Counted from the first letter of the stretch, positions 31,286 to 42,958 are shown. The stretch is 60,460 nucleotides of DNA from Halobacillus litoralis (GCF_009856415.1 NZ_WMEZ01000012.1:1-60460), one strand, 5' to 3'. Program-made: numbers and translations. The notes: generated by a model from the letters alone, not told the origin.

Positions 31286-34200
31286 TTAAGAATGTGTGAC
31301 TTCTTCCGTCACTTCTGGAACCTCTTGTCTTTGTTGCTCGGATTGCGCTTGGATCTTGCGGTAACGAGTCATACCCGTACCTGCAGGAACAAGCTTACCG
31401 ATAATAACATTCTCTTTCAATCCTAGCAACTCATCGCGCTTACCTTTAATCGCTGCGTCTGTAAGGACACGTGTCGTTTCCTGGAAGGATGCAGCAGATA
31501 GGAAGCTGTCTGTTTCAAGAGACGCTTTGGTAATACCAAGGATGACTGGACGGCCGACTGCCGGCTGGCCACCTTCCATAAGCGCTTTTTGGTTCGCTTC
31601 TTTGAATTGGTGAATTTCAAGTAGAGAACCAGGAAGTACATCGGTGTCACCCGAATCAAGGACACGTACTTTACGAAGCATCTGGCGTACCATAACTTCA
31701 ACGTGCTTATCGGAGATTTCCACCCCTTGCATTCGGTAAACTTTCTGTACTTCTTTGAGAAGGTATTCTTGAACGCCATCAAGGCCTTGTACAGTCAGCA
31801 ATTCTTTAGGATCAATCGAACCTTCAGTCAGAGGTTCACCTGCTTTGACCTCATCTCCAACCGACACTTTCATACGTGCACCATATGGAGCTGTGTAAGA
31901 ACGTGATTCTACTGCGCCTTGTACGACGATTTCCTGCTTCTCTTTGACTTCATTGATTTCATGAACCGTACCATCAATTTCTGAGATAACGGCTTGACCT
32001 TTCGGATTACGTGCTTCCACGATCTCCTGGATACGCGGAAGACCCTGCGTGATATCGTCTCCGGCTACACCACCTGTGTGGAAGGTACGCATTGTAAGCT
32101 GTGTACCTGGCTCACCGATGGACTGTGCAGCGATGATTCCGACTGCTTCACCGACTTCAACTTCATCACCTGTTGCAAGGTTACGGCCATAACACTTCTT
32201 ACAAACACCATGTTTCGTATTACATGTGAATGCCGTACGGATCACGATCTCTTCAATGCCAGCATCAACGATTTGACGTGCGACATCTTCATAAATGACT
32301 TCATTTCTTTCAACCATAACAGCATCGGTTTCAGGATGTTTCACTGTCTGGAACGCTGTACGTCCGATAAGGCGATCAATCAATGGTTCGACCACTTCGG
32401 TTCCCTCTGTCAATGCTGCTACAGGAAGACCTCGGTCTGTTCCACAATCATCCTCACGAACAATGACATCCTGCGCTACGTCTACAAGACGACGCGTCAA
32501 GTAACCGGAGTCAGCTGTCTTAAGGGCCGTATCAGCAAGTCCTTTACGGGCTCCGTGTGTAGAGATGAAGTACTCGAGTACCGTCAGACCTTCACGGAAG
32601 CTTGACTTGATCGGAAGTTCAATGATTCGTCCAGCCGGGTTAGCCATCAGACCACGCATACCAGCAAGCTGCGTAAAGTTAGAGGCGTTACCACGGGCTC
32701 CAGAATCACTCATCATGAAGATTGGGTTACGCGGGTTCAAGGATTTCATCAGACGGTTCTGAATATCATCTTTAGCCGCAGACCAAATTTCGATGACGCG
32801 ATCGTAACGTTCTTCTTCTGTGATCAGACCACGACGGAACTGTTTCAAGACTTTATCCACTTTCTCCTGTGCTTCATCAAGGATTTCCTGCTTCTCTGGA
32901 AGTACGACAACGTCGGATACACCGACAGTAATACCGGCCTTCGTTGAGTAAGCAAACCCAAGGTCCTTCATGCGGTCAAGCATCTTAGACGTTTCACTGA
33001 TGGAGAAACGCTTGAACACTTCTGCGATGATATCACCAAGGATCCCTTTCTTGAATGGAGATACTTCTTCACGCTTAGAAATCTCTTCACGGATATCTGT
33101 ACCTTTTTCAATGAAGTAGTGATCAGGAGTCTTGATTTCCAAGTTCTCTTTCGTCGGTTCATTGATATATGGGAATGAATTCGGCAGCATTTCGTTGAAG
33201 ATCAACTTACCTACTGAAGTCAGTAGAAGCTGCTGATTCTGTTTTTCCGTAAATGTTTCGTTATTTAATGAGCTAGCCTGAACAGCTACACGAGTGTGCA
33301 GATGAGCATAGCCATTTTGGTAAGCCATTAGAGCTTCGTTCAAGTCTTTGAAGAACATGCCTTCTCCGATGGCACCTTTTCTCTCAAGAGTCAGGTAGTA
33401 GTTACCTAATACCATGTCCTGGGAAGGTGTAACGACCGGCTTACCATCCTTAGGGTTAAGGATGTTTTGAGCAGCAAGCATCAAGATACGCGCTTCCGCC
33501 TGAGCTTCTGAAGATAGTGGCACGTGTACGGCCATTTGGTCTCCATCGAAGTCAGCGTTGTATGCGGTACATACAAGCGGGTGCAGACGAATGGCACGAC
33601 CTTCAACAAGAGTCGGTTCAAAGGCCTGGATACCCAAACGGTGCAATGTTGGTGCACGGTTGAGCAGAACCGGGTGTTCTTTGATGACGTCCTCAAGGAC
33701 ATCCCATACTTCGTGGTGTACGCGCTCGATCTTACGCTTCGCTGATTTGATGTTATGAGCAAGACCTCGGGATACGAGTTCTTTCATAACGAATGGTTTG
33801 AACAATTCAAGGGCCATTTCCTTTGGAAGACCACATTGGTACATCTTCAAGGATGGTCCTACGACGATAACAGAACGTCCGGAATAGTCGACACGCTTAC
33901 CTAGCAAGTTCTGACGGAAACGTCCTTGCTTACCTTTCAACATGTGAGAAAGGGATTTAAGCGGTCGGTTCCCTGGTCCTGTAACAGGACGACCGCGACG
34001 ACCATTGTCAATCAAGGCATCGACAGCTTCCTGCAGCATACGCTTCTCGTTTTGAACGATGATTGTCGGTGCGCCAAGATCCAACAAACGCTTCAAGCGG
34101 TTGTTACGGTTGATCACACGACGATACAAGTCGTTCAAGTCAGAAGTTGCAAAACGTCCACCGTCAAGCTGGACCATTGGACGAAGTTCCGGTGGGATGA

Positions 34201-34897
34201 CCGGAAGAACGTCAAGAATCATCCATGATGGATCGTTTCCTGAGTTACGGAAGGATTCTAATACTTCAAGACGCTTGATTGCACGTGTACGACGTTGTCC
34301 TTGAGCTGTTTTCAGCTCTTCTTTCAACGTATCTACTTCACCATCAAGGTCTATATCGAATAGAAGCTTACGGATGGCTTCCGCACCCATAGCTGCCTGG
34401 AATCCTTGTCCGAACTTCTCACGGTAAGAGCGGTACTCTTTTTCAGAAAGCAATTGCTTCTTCTCAAGAGCCGTCTCACCTGGGTCCGTAACGATATAGG
34501 CTGCGAAATAGATAACTTCCTCAAGAGCTCTCGGTGACATATCTAACACAAGACCCATACGGCTAGGGATTCCTTTGAAGTACCAAATGTGAGAGACAGG
34601 GGCAGCTAGTTCAAGGTGCCCCATACGCTCACGGCGAACTTTCGCCTTTGTTACTTCTACGCCACAGCGGTCACAAACGACTCCTTTATAGCGGACGCGT
34701 TTATATTTTCCGCAGTGACATTCCCAGTCTTTCTGCGGGCCGAAAATTCGCTCGCAGAAAAGACCGTCTTTTTCTGGTTTCAACGTACGATAGTTGATGG
34801 TTTCTGGCTTCTTAACCTCACCGTAGGACCAAGAACGAATCTTATCCGGTGAAGCCAGGCCTATTTTCATATACTCAAAGTTATTTACATCTAGCAA
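31286..34897 (-). CDS. rpoC: RNA polymerase beta' subunit
   Basis: 1203 residues, full length for Bacillaceae. N-terminal zinc ribbon ([20 protein letters not shown], about 60-80), active-site magnesium triad NADFDGDQ (near residue 448), bridge helix and trigger loop ([16 protein letters not shown]), and the second zinc site ending [11 protein letters not shown]. The start is a TTG at 34897 with GGAGG upstream, as in B. subtilis. Follows rpoB by 72 bases. Confidence 0.99.
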   Translation of the reverse strand: MLDVNNFEYMKIGLASPDKIRSWSYGEVKKPETINYRTLKPEKDGLFCERIFGPQKDWECHCGKYKRVRYKGVVCDRCGVEVTKAKVRRERMGHLELAAPVSHIWYFKGIPSRMGLVLDMSPRALEEVIYFAAYIVTDPGETALEKKQLLSEKEYRSYREKFGQGFQAAMGAEAIRKLLFDIDLDGEVDTLKEELKTAQGQRRTRAIKRLEVLESFRNSGNDPSWMILDVLPVIPPELRPMVQLDGGRFATSDLNDLYRRVINRNNRLKRLLDLGAPTIIVQNEKRMLQEAVDALIDNGRRGRPVTGPGNRPLKSLSHMLKGKQGRFRQNLLGKRVDYSGRSVIVVGPSLKMYQCGLPKEMALELFKPFVMKELVSRGLAHNIKSAKRKIERVHHEVWDVLEDVIKEHPVLLNRAPTLHRLGIQAFEPTLVEGRAIRLHPLVCTAYNADFDGDQMAVHVPLSSEAQAEARILMLAAQNILNPKDGKPVVTPSQDMVLGNYYLTLERKGAIGEGMFFKDLNEALMAYQNGYAHLHTRVAVQASSLNNETFTEKQNQQLLLTSVGKLIFNEMLPNSFPYINEPTKENLEIKTPDHYFIEKGTDIREEISKREEVSPFKKGILGDIIAEVFKRFSISETSKMLDRMKDLGFAYSTKAGITVGVSDVVVLPEKQEILDEAQEKVDKVLKQFRRGLITEEERYDRVIEIWSAAKDDIQNRLMKSLNPRNPIFMMSDSGARGNASNFTQLAGMRGLMANPAGRIIELPIKSSFREGLTVLEYFISTHGARKGLADTALKTADSGYLTRRLVDVAQDVIVREDDCGTDRGLPVAALTEGTEVVEPLIDRLIGRTAFQTVKHPETDAVMVERNEVIYEDVARQIVDAGIEEIVIRTAFTCNTKHGVCKKCYGRNLATGDEVEVGEAVGIIAAQSIGEPGTQLTMRTFHTGGVAGDDITQGLPRIQEIVEARNPKGQAVISEIDGTVHEINEVKEKQEIVVQGAVESRSYTAPYGARMKVSVGDEVKAGEPLTEGSIDPKELLTVQGLDGVQEYLLKEVQKVYRMQGVEISDKHVEVMVRQMLRKVRVLDSGDTDVLPGSLLEIHQFKEANQKALMEGGQPAVGRPVILGITKASLETDSFLSAASFQETTRVLTDAAIKGKRDELLGLKENVIIGKLVPAGTGMTRYRKIQAQSEQQRQEVPEVTEEVTHS

Positions 34898-34969
34898 GGG
34901 GCCTACCTCCCTTTCAGTATCCAGGTTTTACCCTAAGCTTAGAACACGAGCAGCAGCAGTGTTTCTATC

Positions 34970-37900
34970 TTAATCGTCTAAGTTCAAATTCTCGGATTCT
35001 TTGGTTTGCTCTTCTTCGATATCACGCATTTCGATCTCTTGCTCATCAGCAGAAAGGATCTTCACATCCATACCTAAACTCTGAAGCTCTTTAATCAGAA
35101 CCTTAAATGATTCAGGGACGCCAGGTTCAGGGACGTTGTCACCTTTAACGATGGCTTCGTACGTTTTCACACGTCCGACGACATCATCTGATTTAACAGT
35201 CAAGATTTCTTGAAGAGTGTAAGCAGCACCGTATGCTTCAAGTGCCCATACCTCCATCTCACCGAAACGCTGTCCACCGAATTGTGCTTTACCACCAAGC
35301 GGTTGCTGTGTAACCAAGGAATACGGTCCAGTAGAACGAGCGTGCAGTTTATCGTCAACCATGTGCGCCAGTTTAATCATATACATGACACCAACGGATA
35401 CACGGTTATCAAATGGATCACCTGTACGTCCATCATATAGGATCGTCTTAGCATCACGAGCCATACCGGCTTCTTGTAATGTTTCCCAAACGTCTTCCTC
35501 TCGTGCACCATCAAATACTGGGGTAGCAATTCTTTCACCCATCAAACGAGCAGCCATACCCATGTGCAACTCTAGTACCTGACCGATGTTCATACGCGAT
35601 GGAACACCTAGTGGGTTCAACATGATGTCTACCGGTGTACCATCCGGAAGGAAAGGCATATCTTCTTCTGGAAGAATCTTAGAAATAACACCTTTGTTTC
35701 CGTGACGACCGGCCATCTTATCACCTTCAGAAATCTTACGCTTCTGAACGATGTAGACACGAATCAATTGGTTCACACCTGGTGGAAGTTCGTCACCGTC
35801 TTCACGGTTGAAGATTTTCACATCAAGGACAATTCCGCCTGCACCGTGTGGCACACGCAAGGAAGTGTCACGAACTTCACGGGCTTTTTCACCGAAGATT
35901 GCGTGAAGAAGACGTTCTTCTGCAGATAGTTCTGTCACACCTTTTGGCGTAACTTTACCAACAAGCAGATCTCCATCGCTTACTTCAGCACCTACGCGAA
36001 TAATTCCGCGGTCGTCCAAGTCACGAAGAGCATCTTCCCCAACGTTTGGAATGTCACGAGTGATTTCTTCTGGTCCAAGCTTCGTGTCACGAGCTTCAGA
36101 TTCATATTCTTCAATATGAATGGACGTGTACACATCATCTTTGACGAGACGTTCACTCATGATGATCGCATCCTCATAGTTGTAACCATCCCATGTCATG
36201 AAGGCAACAAGCGGGTTTTGACCCAATGCCAGTTCACCCATATCCATGGAAGGTCCATCAGCCAGGATTTCACCTTGCTTCACGCGATCTCCTTTAGAAA
36301 CAATCGGGCGCTGGTTGTAACAGCTTCCCTGGTTGGATCGAATGAATTTCTGTAGACGATAACGATCAAGATCTCCTTCAACCTCTTTGCCATCTACTTC
36401 AGAAATACGGCGGACACGAACTTCTTTCGCTTCTACGCGCTCAACAATTCCTTCGTGTCTGCAAATGACCGCAGCGCCAGAGTCTTTACCAGACACATAC
36501 TCCATACCTGTACCGACAAGCGGCGCATCAGGTTTGAGCAATGGTACAGCTTGACGCTGCATGTTCGCACCCATCAAGGAACGGTTGGAGTCATCGTTCT
36601 CAAGGAAAGGAATACATGCGGTCGCTGCAGATACAACCTGCTTCGGTGATACGTCCATGTAGTCGATACGGTCACGACTGACAACGGTGTTCTCACCACG
36701 GAAACGAGCGATAACTTCTTCATCTGTAAAAGCTCCATCATCTTCAAGCTTGGCGTTCGCCTGAGCTACAACGTAATTGTCTTCCTCATCAGCTGTCAGA
36801 TAATCGATTTGAGCTGTTACTTTATTGGTATCTGGATCAACACGGCGGTAAGGTGTCTCGATGAAACCAAACTCATTCACTTTCGCATAGGAGGAAAGGG
36901 AGTTGATCAAACCGATGTTTGGACCTTCCGGCGTTTCGATCGGACACATACGACCATAGTGGGAGTAGTGTACGTCACGAACTTCAAATCCTGCACGCTC
37001 ACGAGTCAGACCACCAGGTCCCAATGCTGAAAGACGGCGCTTGTGCGTCAGTTCTGCTAGCGGGTTCGTTTGGTCCATGAACTGAGACAATTGCGAGCTT
37101 CCAAAGAACTCTTTAATGGATGCAATAACAGGACGAATATTAATTAATTGTTGTGGTGTGATGGAAGATGTATCTTGAATCGACATACGCTCACGAACCA
37201 CACGCTCCATACGGGAAAGACCGATACGGAACTGGTTCTGCAGCAATTCACCAACAGAACGCAGACGGCGGTTTCCAAGGTGGTCGATGTCATCTGTTCC
37301 ACCAACATCGTGCAACAAGTTGAAGAAATAGCTGATAGAAGAAAGAATATCCGCAGGAGTAATGTTCTTCACGTCACGGTCAATGTTTGCATTGCCGATG
37401 ACATTGATGGAACGTTCACCTTCTGGGTCCGTCGGATCAACGATTTTGACAGACTGAACCTGGATAGGATCTTCAAGGACTCCGTCTACCGGGTCTAGCG
37501 TTTCTTCACTCAATGTTCCCTCTTCATCATCAAAATGTGGAATCAGCTTATTCAATAGACGACGATCGATCTTGTCCCCTTTTTCAGCGATCACTTCGCC
37601 TGTCTCTTCATCCACTAGCGTTTCTGCGAGCGTCTGATTGAACAAGCGATCTTTGATGTGAAGCTTTTTATTCATTTTATAACGACCAACACGAGCTAGA
37701 TCATAGCGTTTCGGGTCGAAGAAACGGGAAACAAGCAAGCTTTTCGCATTTTCCACTGTTGGCGGCTCGCCAGGGCGTAGACGCTCGTAGATTTCAAGCA
37801 ACGCTTTCTCTGTGTTTTCCGTATTGTCTTTTTCCAACGTGTTCTTCAAGTATTCGTTATCACCAATAAGATCAATGATCTCCTGGTCTGTTCCGAATCC

Positions 37901-38497
37901 TAGAGCACGTAAAAGCACGGTGATCGGTAACTTACGAGTACGATCGATACGGACGTGCACCACGTCTTTCGCATCGGTTTCAAACTCAAGCCACGCTCCG
38001 CGGTTCGGGATGACGGTAGCTGTGTAACCTCTCTTACCATTCTTGTCAATCTTTTTGTTAAAGTACACGCTAGGAGAACGAACAAGCTGAGAAACGATAA
38101 CACGCTCTGCACCATTGATTACAAAGGTACCTGTGTCTGTCATAAGTGGGAAATCTCCCATGAATACTTCTTGTTCTTTCACTTCTCCTGTCTCATTATT
38201 CAAGAGACGTACTTTCACACGAAGTGGTGCGTTATATGTTACGTCGCGATCCTTTGACTCATCGACTGGATACTTTGGTTCGCCAAGACTGTAGTCCACA
38301 AACTCCAATGACAAATTACCTGTGAAATCTTCGATTGGGGAAATATCCTGGAACATTTCCTTCAAACCTTCTTGTAAGAACCAATCGTAAGAAGCGGTTT
38401 GAATTTCAATCAAGTTCGGTAATTCTAATACCTCACTGATGCGTGCGTAACTTCTGCGCTGGCGGTGTCGTCCATACTGAACTAGTTGACCTGTCAA
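34970..38497 (-). CDS. rpoB: RNA polymerase beta subunit
   Basis: 1175 residues. The rifampicin-binding cluster reads [20 protein letters not shown] followed by [11 protein letters not shown], the wild-type sensitive sequence. The C-terminal acidic tail is shorter than that of B. subtilis. The start is the TTG at 38497 ([14 protein letters not shown]), with GAGGGGTGA 5 bases upstream; the GTG at 38506 lies within that site. Transcribed with rpoC from a promoter at 38788-38816 through a leader of about 280 nt. Confidence 0.98.
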   Translation of the reverse strand: MTGQLVQYGRHRQRRSYARISEVLELPNLIEIQTASYDWFLQEGLKEMFQDISPIEDFTGNLSLEFVDYSLGEPKYPVDESKDRDVTYNAPLRVKVRLLNNETGEVKEQEVFMGDFPLMTDTGTFVINGAERVIVSQLVRSPSVYFNKKIDKNGKRGYTATVIPNRGAWLEFETDAKDVVHVRIDRTRKLPITVLLRALGFGTDQEIIDLIGDNEYLKNTLEKDNTENTEKALLEIYERLRPGEPPTVENAKSLLVSRFFDPKRYDLARVGRYKMNKKLHIKDRLFNQTLAETLVDEETGEVIAEKGDKIDRRLLNKLIPHFDDEEGTLSEETLDPVDGVLEDPIQVQSVKIVDPTDPEGERSINVIGNANIDRDVKNITPADILSSISYFFNLLHDVGGTDDIDHLGNRRLRSVGELLQNQFRIGLSRMERVVRERMSIQDTSSITPQQLINIRPVIASIKEFFGSSQLSQFMDQTNPLAELTHKRRLSALGPGGLTRERAGFEVRDVHYSHYGRMCPIETPEGPNIGLINSLSSYAKVNEFGFIETPYRRVDPDTNKVTAQIDYLTADEEDNYVVAQANAKLEDDGAFTDEEVIARFRGENTVVSRDRIDYMDVSPKQVVSAATACIPFLENDDSNRSLMGANMQRQAVPLLKPDAPLVGTGMEYVSGKDSGAAVICRHEGIVERVEAKEVRVRRISEVDGKEVEGDLDRYRLQKFIRSNQGSCYNQRPIVSKGDRVKQGEILADGPSMDMGELALGQNPLVAFMTWDGYNYEDAIIMSERLVKDDVYTSIHIEEYESEARDTKLGPEEITRDIPNVGEDALRDLDDRGIIRVGAEVSDGDLLVGKVTPKGVTELSAEERLLHAIFGEKAREVRDTSLRVPHGAGGIVLDVKIFNREDGDELPPGVNQLIRVYIVQKRKISEGDKMAGRHGNKGVISKILPEEDMPFLPDGTPVDIMLNPLGVPSRMNIGQVLELHMGMAARLMGERIATPVFDGAREEDVWETLQEAGMARDAKTILYDGRTGDPFDNRVSVGVMYMIKLAHMVDDKLHARSTGPYSLVTQQPLGGKAQFGGQRFGEMEVWALEAYGAAYTLQEILTVKSDDVVGRVKTYEAIVKGDNVPEPGVPESFKVLIKELQSLGMDVKILSADEQEIEMRDIEEEQTKESENLNLDD

Positions 38498-38808
38498 CTG
38501 ATTCACCCCTCAAATCAAGCATTTTAATAACGAAAAAAGGGTCCGGCAAGACATGCCGAACAGGCTTGCGGTTGATCTTGCCACAAGCACTATTTAAACA
38601 TCCGTTTCACAACGAATGGTGATTCTTCATTTCTCTCTAACGTTAGACAAAAAAGAAAAAGGCTTTTCATACATAAAAACCTCATTTACTTTCAGTGTTC
38701 GATTTTACCATTCTGACCATCTATCAACTTTTTATACACATTTCTAAAAAAAGACTTGACAGAGTTCAGATATATTGGCATTTTTCAATACTAGCACAAC
38801 CAATAGGG
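38498..38808 (-). other. rpoB leader region, no gene
   Basis: About 311 bases between rsmC and rpoB. It contains the rpoB promoter end, an untranslated leader, and near its end a hairpin GGCAAGA / TCTTGCC (38545-38551 with 38576-38582, inner GCC/GGC pairing) followed after six bases by T6 (38538-38533). This could be a weak terminator or attenuator ahead of rpoB. I see no open frame of coding character. Confidence 0.6.
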
Positions 38809-38816
38809 CTAGTCAA
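38788..38816 (-). promoter_or_regulatory. Promoter of rpoB-rpoC
   Basis: Minus strand TTGACT (38811-38816) and TAGTAT (38788-38793), spacing 17. The -35 box overlaps the last codons and stop codon of rsmC. Confidence 0.75.
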
Positions 38817-39414
38817 ACTTTTTAGCTTTAAGGATGTAATACCCTTTCCGCTTATCCACGACCTCTGCATTTCCGAACAATTCTTCGAGTTTCTGCTTCG
38901 CAGACGGCGCCCCCTGTTTCTTTTGAATCACGACCCACAACTCCCCTTCAACAAGTAGAGCTTCCTTCGCTTCTTCAAACATCTTGTGGACGACTTGTTT
39001 TCCGGCTCGAATGGGCGGGTTTGTTAGAATAGCAGCAAACTTCCGATCTTCTATCCCCTTAAAACGATCACTTTCTTGAATCGTAATGTTCCCCACATTA
39101 TTGTCCGTCGCATTTTTCTTTGCAAGTCCCAAAGCTCTCTCATTAACGTCGACCATGAATACGTGACGGTCTTCGTAAGCTTTAGCTAGAGACAAACCGA
39201 TTGGCCCATACCCACAACCAAGATCAAGAATGTTCCCTTGGACTCCCGGTTCTTGGAAGGTTTCGATCAATAAACGCGATCCGAAATCCACTTCTTTTTT
39301 AGAAAAGACGGCATGATCCGTCGTGAATGTGAACACATGACCAAGCAACTCAAAGTTCCACACCTTTTCTTCACTGCTCGTCGTTGTTTTCTTTGAATAA
39401 TAATGCTCCGACAT
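38809..39414 (-). CDS. rsmC: RsmC-like class I SAM-dependent methyltransferase (YbxB)
   Basis: 201 residues with SAM-binding motif I DLGCGYGPIG (about 62-71), acidic motif VDVNERA and catalytic motif IV NPPIRAGK. This is the short form corresponding to the C-terminal half of E. coli RsmC, which methylates 16S G1207; the exact target in Bacillus is assumed. Position between rplL and rpoB is as in B. subtilis. Confidence 0.88.
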   Translation of the reverse strand: MSEHYYSKKTTTSSEEKVWNFELLGHVFTFTTDHAVFSKKEVDFGSRLLIETFQEPGVQGNILDLGCGYGPIGLSLAKAYEDRHVFMVDVNERALGLAKKNATDNNVGNITIQESDRFKGIEDRKFAAILTNPPIRAGKQVVHKMFEEAKEALLVEGELWVVIQKKQGAPSAKQKLEELFGNAEVVDKRKGYYILKAKKFD

Positions 39415-39515
39415 AATCCGAACACCTTCTTTTTCATCTATTGAAATGGCAAGGTTTAATCCTGGTCACAGCAAATCTAGCAAAACATGTAGAACCTTGC
39501 TAAATATGCCTGTTA

Positions 39516-39551
39516 AGAAAAAGAAAGCCCGCCGATAAATCAGCGAGCTTT
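39516..39551 (-). terminator. Terminator after rplL
   Basis: Minus strand AAAGCTCGCTGA / TCGGCGGGCTTT (12 pairs, two G-U, loop TTTA; 39524-39551) followed by CTTTTTCTT. It separates rplJ-rplL from rsmC and reduces flow into rpoB. Confidence 0.88.
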
Positions 39552-39566
39552 ACTTTAAACATTCTC

Positions 39567-39932
39567 TTACTTAACTTCGACAGAAGCGCCTGCTTCTTCA
39601 AGCTTAGATTTGATTTCTTCAGCTTCTTCTTTAGAAACAGCTTCTTTGATTGTTGCCGGAGCACCATCAACCATTTCTTTCGCGTCTTTAAGACCAGCAC
39701 CAGTGATTTCACGTACTGCTTTAACTACTTTGATCTTAGAAGATCCAGCAGATTCTAGTACTACATCAAATTCAGTTTGCTCTTCAGCAGCTTCGCCACC
39801 TGCAGCAGGCGCGCCAGCAGCAACTGGAGCTGCAGCAGATACACCAAATTCTTCTTCAATTGCTTTAACTAGGTCGTTAAGCTCAAGAACAGACATTTCC
39901 TTAATCGCTTCGATAATTTGTTCGTTAGACAT
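39567..39932 (-). CDS. rplL: 50S ribosomal protein L7/L12
   Basis: 121 residues. N-terminal dimerisation domain (1-32), Ala/Gly-rich hinge (about 33-50, [17 protein letters not shown]) and C-terminal factor-binding domain ([20 protein letters not shown]). Multiple copies form the stalk with L10. Confidence 0.98.
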   Translation of the reverse strand: MSNEQIIEAIKEMSVLELNDLVKAIEEEFGVSAAAPVAAGAPAAGGEAAEEQTEFDVVLESAGSSKIKVVKAVREITGAGLKDAKEMVDGAPATIKEAVSKEEAEEIKSKLEEAGASVEVK

Positions 39933-39982
39933 GAGAAATTTCCTCCTTAGTTTTTGTTGTTATAGTTTAAACGAACGCTAAC

Positions 39983-40483
39983 TTACGCGCTTTCTTCTTC
40001 TTTTTGATCCGCGATCGCTTTCGTAGCGTAAGCGAAGTTGCGGATAGGTGCTTGTAGTACGCTTAGGAACATAGATACAAGACCTTCGTAGTTTGGAAGG
40101 TTTGCAAGTTCTTTGATTTGCTCAAGAGTTGCAACTTGTCCTTCAACTACCCCACCTTTGATTTCAAGGCTTTCGTGATCTTTAGCGAAGTTGTTCAATA
40201 CTTTAGCCGCAGCTACAGCATCGTCTTCATGGAATGCGACAGCTGTCGGTCCTTGAAGGACTTCTTTAAGATCAGATAGTTCTACTTCGTCAGCAGCACG
40301 ACGGACCATTGTGTTTTTATACACTTTGAAATCTACGCCTGCTTCACGAAGCTGGGTACGAAGTTCAGTAACTTCTGCTACATCAAGTCCGCGGTAGTCT
40401 ACAACGACTGCAGATTTACTGTTGCGGAACTTGTCAGCCAAGTCAGATACAATCTGTTTCTTCTGTTCGATAACACTGCTCAT
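39983..40483 (-). CDS. rplJ: 50S ribosomal protein L10
   Basis: 166 residues, stalk base protein. Starts [20 protein letters not shown], the C-terminal helices bind L7/L12 dimers. The start at 40483 has AGGAGGTGG 6-8 bases upstream. The longer frame to 40612 only reads through the L10 leader. Confidence 0.98.
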   Translation of the reverse strand: MSSVIEQKKQIVSDLADKFRNSKSAVVVDYRGLDVAEVTELRTQLREAGVDFKVYKNTMVRRAADEVELSDLKEVLQGPTAVAFHEDDAVAAAKVLNNFAKDHESLEIKGGVVEGQVATLEQIKELANLPNYEGLVSMFLSVLQAPIRNFAYATKAIADQKEEESA

Positions 40484-40534
40484 TGTTCCACCTCCTATTG
40501 ACTTTTCATCATACCGTTCGAAGGTTTTACTCAT

Positions 40535-40679
40535 AAAAAAAACACCTCCACATAGACATGGAGGTGTTTCATAGAGCAGGGCAGTTCGCGCTGCTCTATT
40601 TATATCACACACCTCGGCAGGACTTTAAGCGGAGATCCGCACCTGCTGTCTACGGTATAACGTATTTATTTATACAACG
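40535..40679 (-). promoter_or_regulatory. L10 leader with attenuator
   Basis: The transcript contains the conserved kink-turn region (GTAGACAGCAGGTGCGG, CCTGCCGAGGTGTGT), a stem AGAGCAG / CTGCTCT, and a terminator (AAACACCTCCA / TGGAGGTGTTT, 40540-40569) followed by T-rich sequence. The GAGGTGT segment near 40610 can pair with the left half of the terminator (ACACCTC), giving the known antitermination switch by which L10(L12)4 represses rplJ-rplL. Confidence 0.88.
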
Positions 40680-40685
40680 CTACCT

Positions 40686-40714
40686 AGTATATATCGTAGA
40701 TAACGGAAAGTCAA
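40686..40714 (-). promoter_or_regulatory. Promoter of rplJ-rplL
   Basis: Minus strand TTGACT (40709-40714) and TATACT (40686-40691), spacing 17, immediately downstream of the rplA stop. Confidence 0.85.
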
Positions 40715-40724
40715 CACTTTTTTA

Positions 40725-41420
40725 TTACTTCGTGTAACCAGAAACGTCTACTTTGATTCCAGGCCCCATCGTAGATGAAACAGCAGCGTTACGCATATAA
40801 GTTCCCTTAGATGCTTGTGGCTTCGCTTTAACAAGTGTTTCAGTGATTGCTGCGAAGTTTTCAGCCAACTTGTTCTCATCGAAAGAAGCTTTTCCGATTG
40901 GAACGTGGATGTTCGCTGCTTTATCAACGCGGTATTCTACTTTACCTGCTTTGATTTCGTTAACAGCTTTTTCTACTTCGAATGTCACTGTACCTGTTTT
41001 AGGGTTCGGCATAAGACCTTTTGGTCCTAGTACACGACCTAGCTTACCAACTTCAGCCATCATATCAGGAGTTGCTACTACGACATCAAACTCGAACCAA
41101 CCTTGGTTGATCTTGTTGATTAGGTCTTGTTCACCTACGTAGTCAGCACCTGCTGCTTCTGCTTCTTTCGCTTTATCACCTTTAGCGAAAACAAGCACAC
41201 GCTGAGATTTACCTGTACCGTGTGGAAGCACCATCGCGCCACGGATCTGTTGGTCCGCTTTTTTAGGATCTACACCTAGACGGAATGCTGCTTCGACAGT
41301 TTCGTCAAAGTTCGCTTTTGAAGTTTCTTTTACAAGCTTGATGGCTTCTTGCACATCATAAGCTTTTGTACGGTCAACAAGCTTCGCTAGCTCTTGTTGC
41401 TTTTTCGTTTTCTTAGCCAT
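40725..41420 (-). CDS. rplA: 50S ribosomal protein L1
   Basis: 231 residues ([39 protein letters not shown]). Forms the L1 stalk at the E site, and in many bacteria represses its own operon. Start at 41420 has GAGGAGG 8 bases upstream. Confidence 0.98.
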   Translation of the reverse strand: MAKKTKKQQELAKLVDRTKAYDVQEAIKLVKETSKANFDETVEAAFRLGVDPKKADQQIRGAMVLPHGTGKSQRVLVFAKGDKAKEAEAAGADYVGEQDLINKINQGWFEFDVVVATPDMMAEVGKLGRVLGPKGLMPNPKTGTVTFEVEKAVNEIKAGKVEYRVDKAANIHVPIGKASFDENKLAENFAAITETLVKAKPQASKGTYMRNAAVSSTMGPGIKVDVSGYTK

Positions 41421-41469
41421 TATTAATTTCCTCCTCGTTGTGGTTTTAACGGATTTTCCTCCCACGAAT

Positions 41470-41511
41470 AAAGGTTGCGAAAGAGTCACAAGCTCCATTT
41501 CCGCAACCTTT
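41470..41511 (-). other. Hairpin between rplK and rplA
   Basis: AAAGGTTGCG (41470-41479) and CGCAACCTTT (41502-41511) pair perfectly, extended by AAA/TTT with one bulge. There is no strong T run downstream, so it is more likely an internal mRNA structure (processing, or an L1 target mimic) than a terminator. Confidence 0.5.
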
Positions 41512-41537
41512 TCCTATCTCCATGTGACGCTGTGGGA

Positions 41538-41963
41538 TTAATCTTCGATCGTGATTCCCATGCTGCGCGCTGTACCTTCAACCATGCGCATTGCAGCTTC
41601 AACGTCAGCAGCGTTCAAATCAGGCATTTTCGTTTCTGCGATTTCGCGCACTTGGTCGCGTTTAACAGAAGCTACTTTGTTACGGTTCGGTTCACCGGAA
41701 CCTGATTCAACTCCTGCCGCTTTCTTAAGAAGAACAGCAGCTGGTGGAGTTTTCGTAACGAATGTAAAGGAACGGTCCTCATAAACCGTAATTTCTACTG
41801 GAATGATCGTACCTGCTTGTTCCTGTGTACGAGCGTTAAACTCCTTACAGAATCCCATGATGTTAATACCTGCTTGACCTAGTGCTGGTCCAACCGGCGG
41901 TGCTGGGTTCGCTTTACCTGCAGGAATCTGAAGCTTTACAACATTAATAACTTTTTTAGCCAC
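41538..41963 (-). CDS. rplK: 50S ribosomal protein L11
   Basis: 141 residues. Proline-rich N domain ([20 protein letters not shown]), the thiostrepton and RelA-linked region, and the RNA-binding C domain. The start is a GTG at 41963 with AAGGAGG 8 bases upstream; the longer frame to 42017 is leader sequence. Confidence 0.98.
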   Translation of the reverse strand: MAKKVINVVKLQIPAGKANPAPPVGPALGQAGINIMGFCKEFNARTQEQAGTIIPVEITVYEDRSFTFVTKTPPAAVLLKKAAGVESGSGEPNRNKVASVKRDQVREIAETKMPDLNAADVEAAMRMVEGTARSMGITIED

Positions 41964-42071
41964 GAGACACACCTCCTTAAAGTCCGTGATGTGGTAATAG
42001 GGTTCAACCCCTCCCACTCATTGCGATATCTACGCAATCGCCCTCTTTTGGGGCGCATATAGAACATAAAA

Positions 42072-42100
42072 ATTCTAGCATCTTTATTCCCAATATGCAA
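42072..42100 (-). promoter_or_regulatory. Promoter of rplK-rplA
   Basis: Minus strand TTGCAT (42095-42100) and TAGAAT (42072-42077), spacing 17. A leader hairpin GCGCCCC / GAGGGCG follows at about 42038-42056. Confidence 0.8.
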
Positions 42101-42115
42101 GGGGAGAGATAAATT

Positions 42116-42652
42116 TTATAATTTTTCGATTTGGGTAAAGTCTAACTCTACCGGCGTTTCACGCCCGAACATATTCACATGGACTTTCACTTTTTGTTTG
42201 TCCGTATCAATATATTCAATGGATCCTGTGAAGTTTGCGAAAGGTCCGTCTGTTACTTTAACACTTTCCTTAACCTCGAAGTCAACCTCTGCTTTCGGCT
42301 GTTCGTTCATGCCCATACGCTTAAGAACCGTTTCTACTTCTTCAGGCAGGAGAGGGATCGGCTTGGATCCGGAACCGGTGGATCCGACGAAACCAGTGAC
42401 ACCTGGCGTATTACGTACCACGTACCAGGAATCATCTGTCATGACCATCTCGGCCAAAACATAACCAGGGAATACTTTTTTCTTCGCCACTTTCCTCTTG
42501 CCATTTTTAATTTCTGCTTCTTCGTCCTCGGGAACAAGAACACGGAAGATCTTGTCTTCCATTCCCATTGATTCCACACGCTTCTCCAAGTTTGTTTTCA
42601 CCTTGTTCTCATAACCTGAATAGGTGTGCACTACATACCATCTTTTTTCCAT
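42116..42652 (-). CDS. nusG: Transcription termination/antitermination factor NusG
   Basis: 178 residues with an N-terminal NGN domain (KRWYVVHTYSGYENKVKTNL) and a C-terminal KOW domain (VKVTDGPFANFTGSIEYID). It binds RNA polymerase and links it to ribosomes, Rho or pausing sites. Confidence 0.98.
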   Translation of the reverse strand: MEKRWYVVHTYSGYENKVKTNLEKRVESMGMEDKIFRVLVPEDEEAEIKNGKRKVAKKKVFPGYVLAEMVMTDDSWYVVRNTPGVTGFVGSTGSGSKPIPLLPEEVETVLKRMGMNEQPKAEVDFEVKESVKVTDGPFANFTGSIEYIDTDKQKVKVHVNMFGRETPVELDFTQIEKL

Positions 42653-42686
42653 ATTCGCAGGACAAGTGCTTGCCCTTCCCTCCCTT

Positions 42687-42714
42687 ATACTAGAGTTGAT
42701 GAATATTACTCCAA
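42687..42714 (-). promoter_or_regulatory. Candidate promoter before nusG
   Basis: Minus strand TTGGAG (42709-42714) and TAGTAT (42687-42692), spacing 16, placed just behind the secE terminator hairpin. Confidence 0.5.
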
Positions 42715-42718
42715 CATG

Positions 42719-42743
42719 AAAAAACCCGCTGGACGGGTTTTTT
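42719..42743. terminator. Terminator between secE and nusG
   Basis: AAAAAACCCG / CGGGTTTTTT with a 5-base loop: a compact symmetrical terminator inside the secE-nusG unit. It should cut nusG expression relative to secE unless readthrough or the local promoter supplies it. Confidence 0.85.
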
Positions 42744-42781
42744 GTAAGTCTATCTCCTATTATAGCATAAAATCCACTCTA

Positions 42782-42958
42782 CTATTCTTGAGCGATGAGT
42801 TCAAGCACCTGGGAAATCCCAAGATCTACAATAGCGAAGAATACAGCTACGAAAGTGACAGTCAAAATAACCGTAACCGTGTACTTCCACAGTTCCTGAC
42901 CTTTAGGCCAACTAACCTTTTTCATCTCTCGTGCTACATTCTTGAAGAACTTAAACAT
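42782..42958 (-). CDS. secE: Preprotein translocase subunit SecE
   Basis: 58 residues, single-span form usual in Firmicutes. Amphipathic KNVAREMKKVSWPKGQEL helix followed by one membrane segment (about 30-52). Start at 42958 with GGGGGT 8 bases upstream; the longer frame overlaps rpmG. Confidence 0.96.
   Translation of the reverse strand: MFKFFKNVAREMKKVSWPKGQELWKYTVTVILTVTFVAVFFAIVDLGISQVLELIAQE

Noticed and set aside
31994-32605. Plus-strand frame of 203 codons inside rpoC
   Set aside because: Shadow of the rpoC sequence; composition typical of antisense frames and no start signals.
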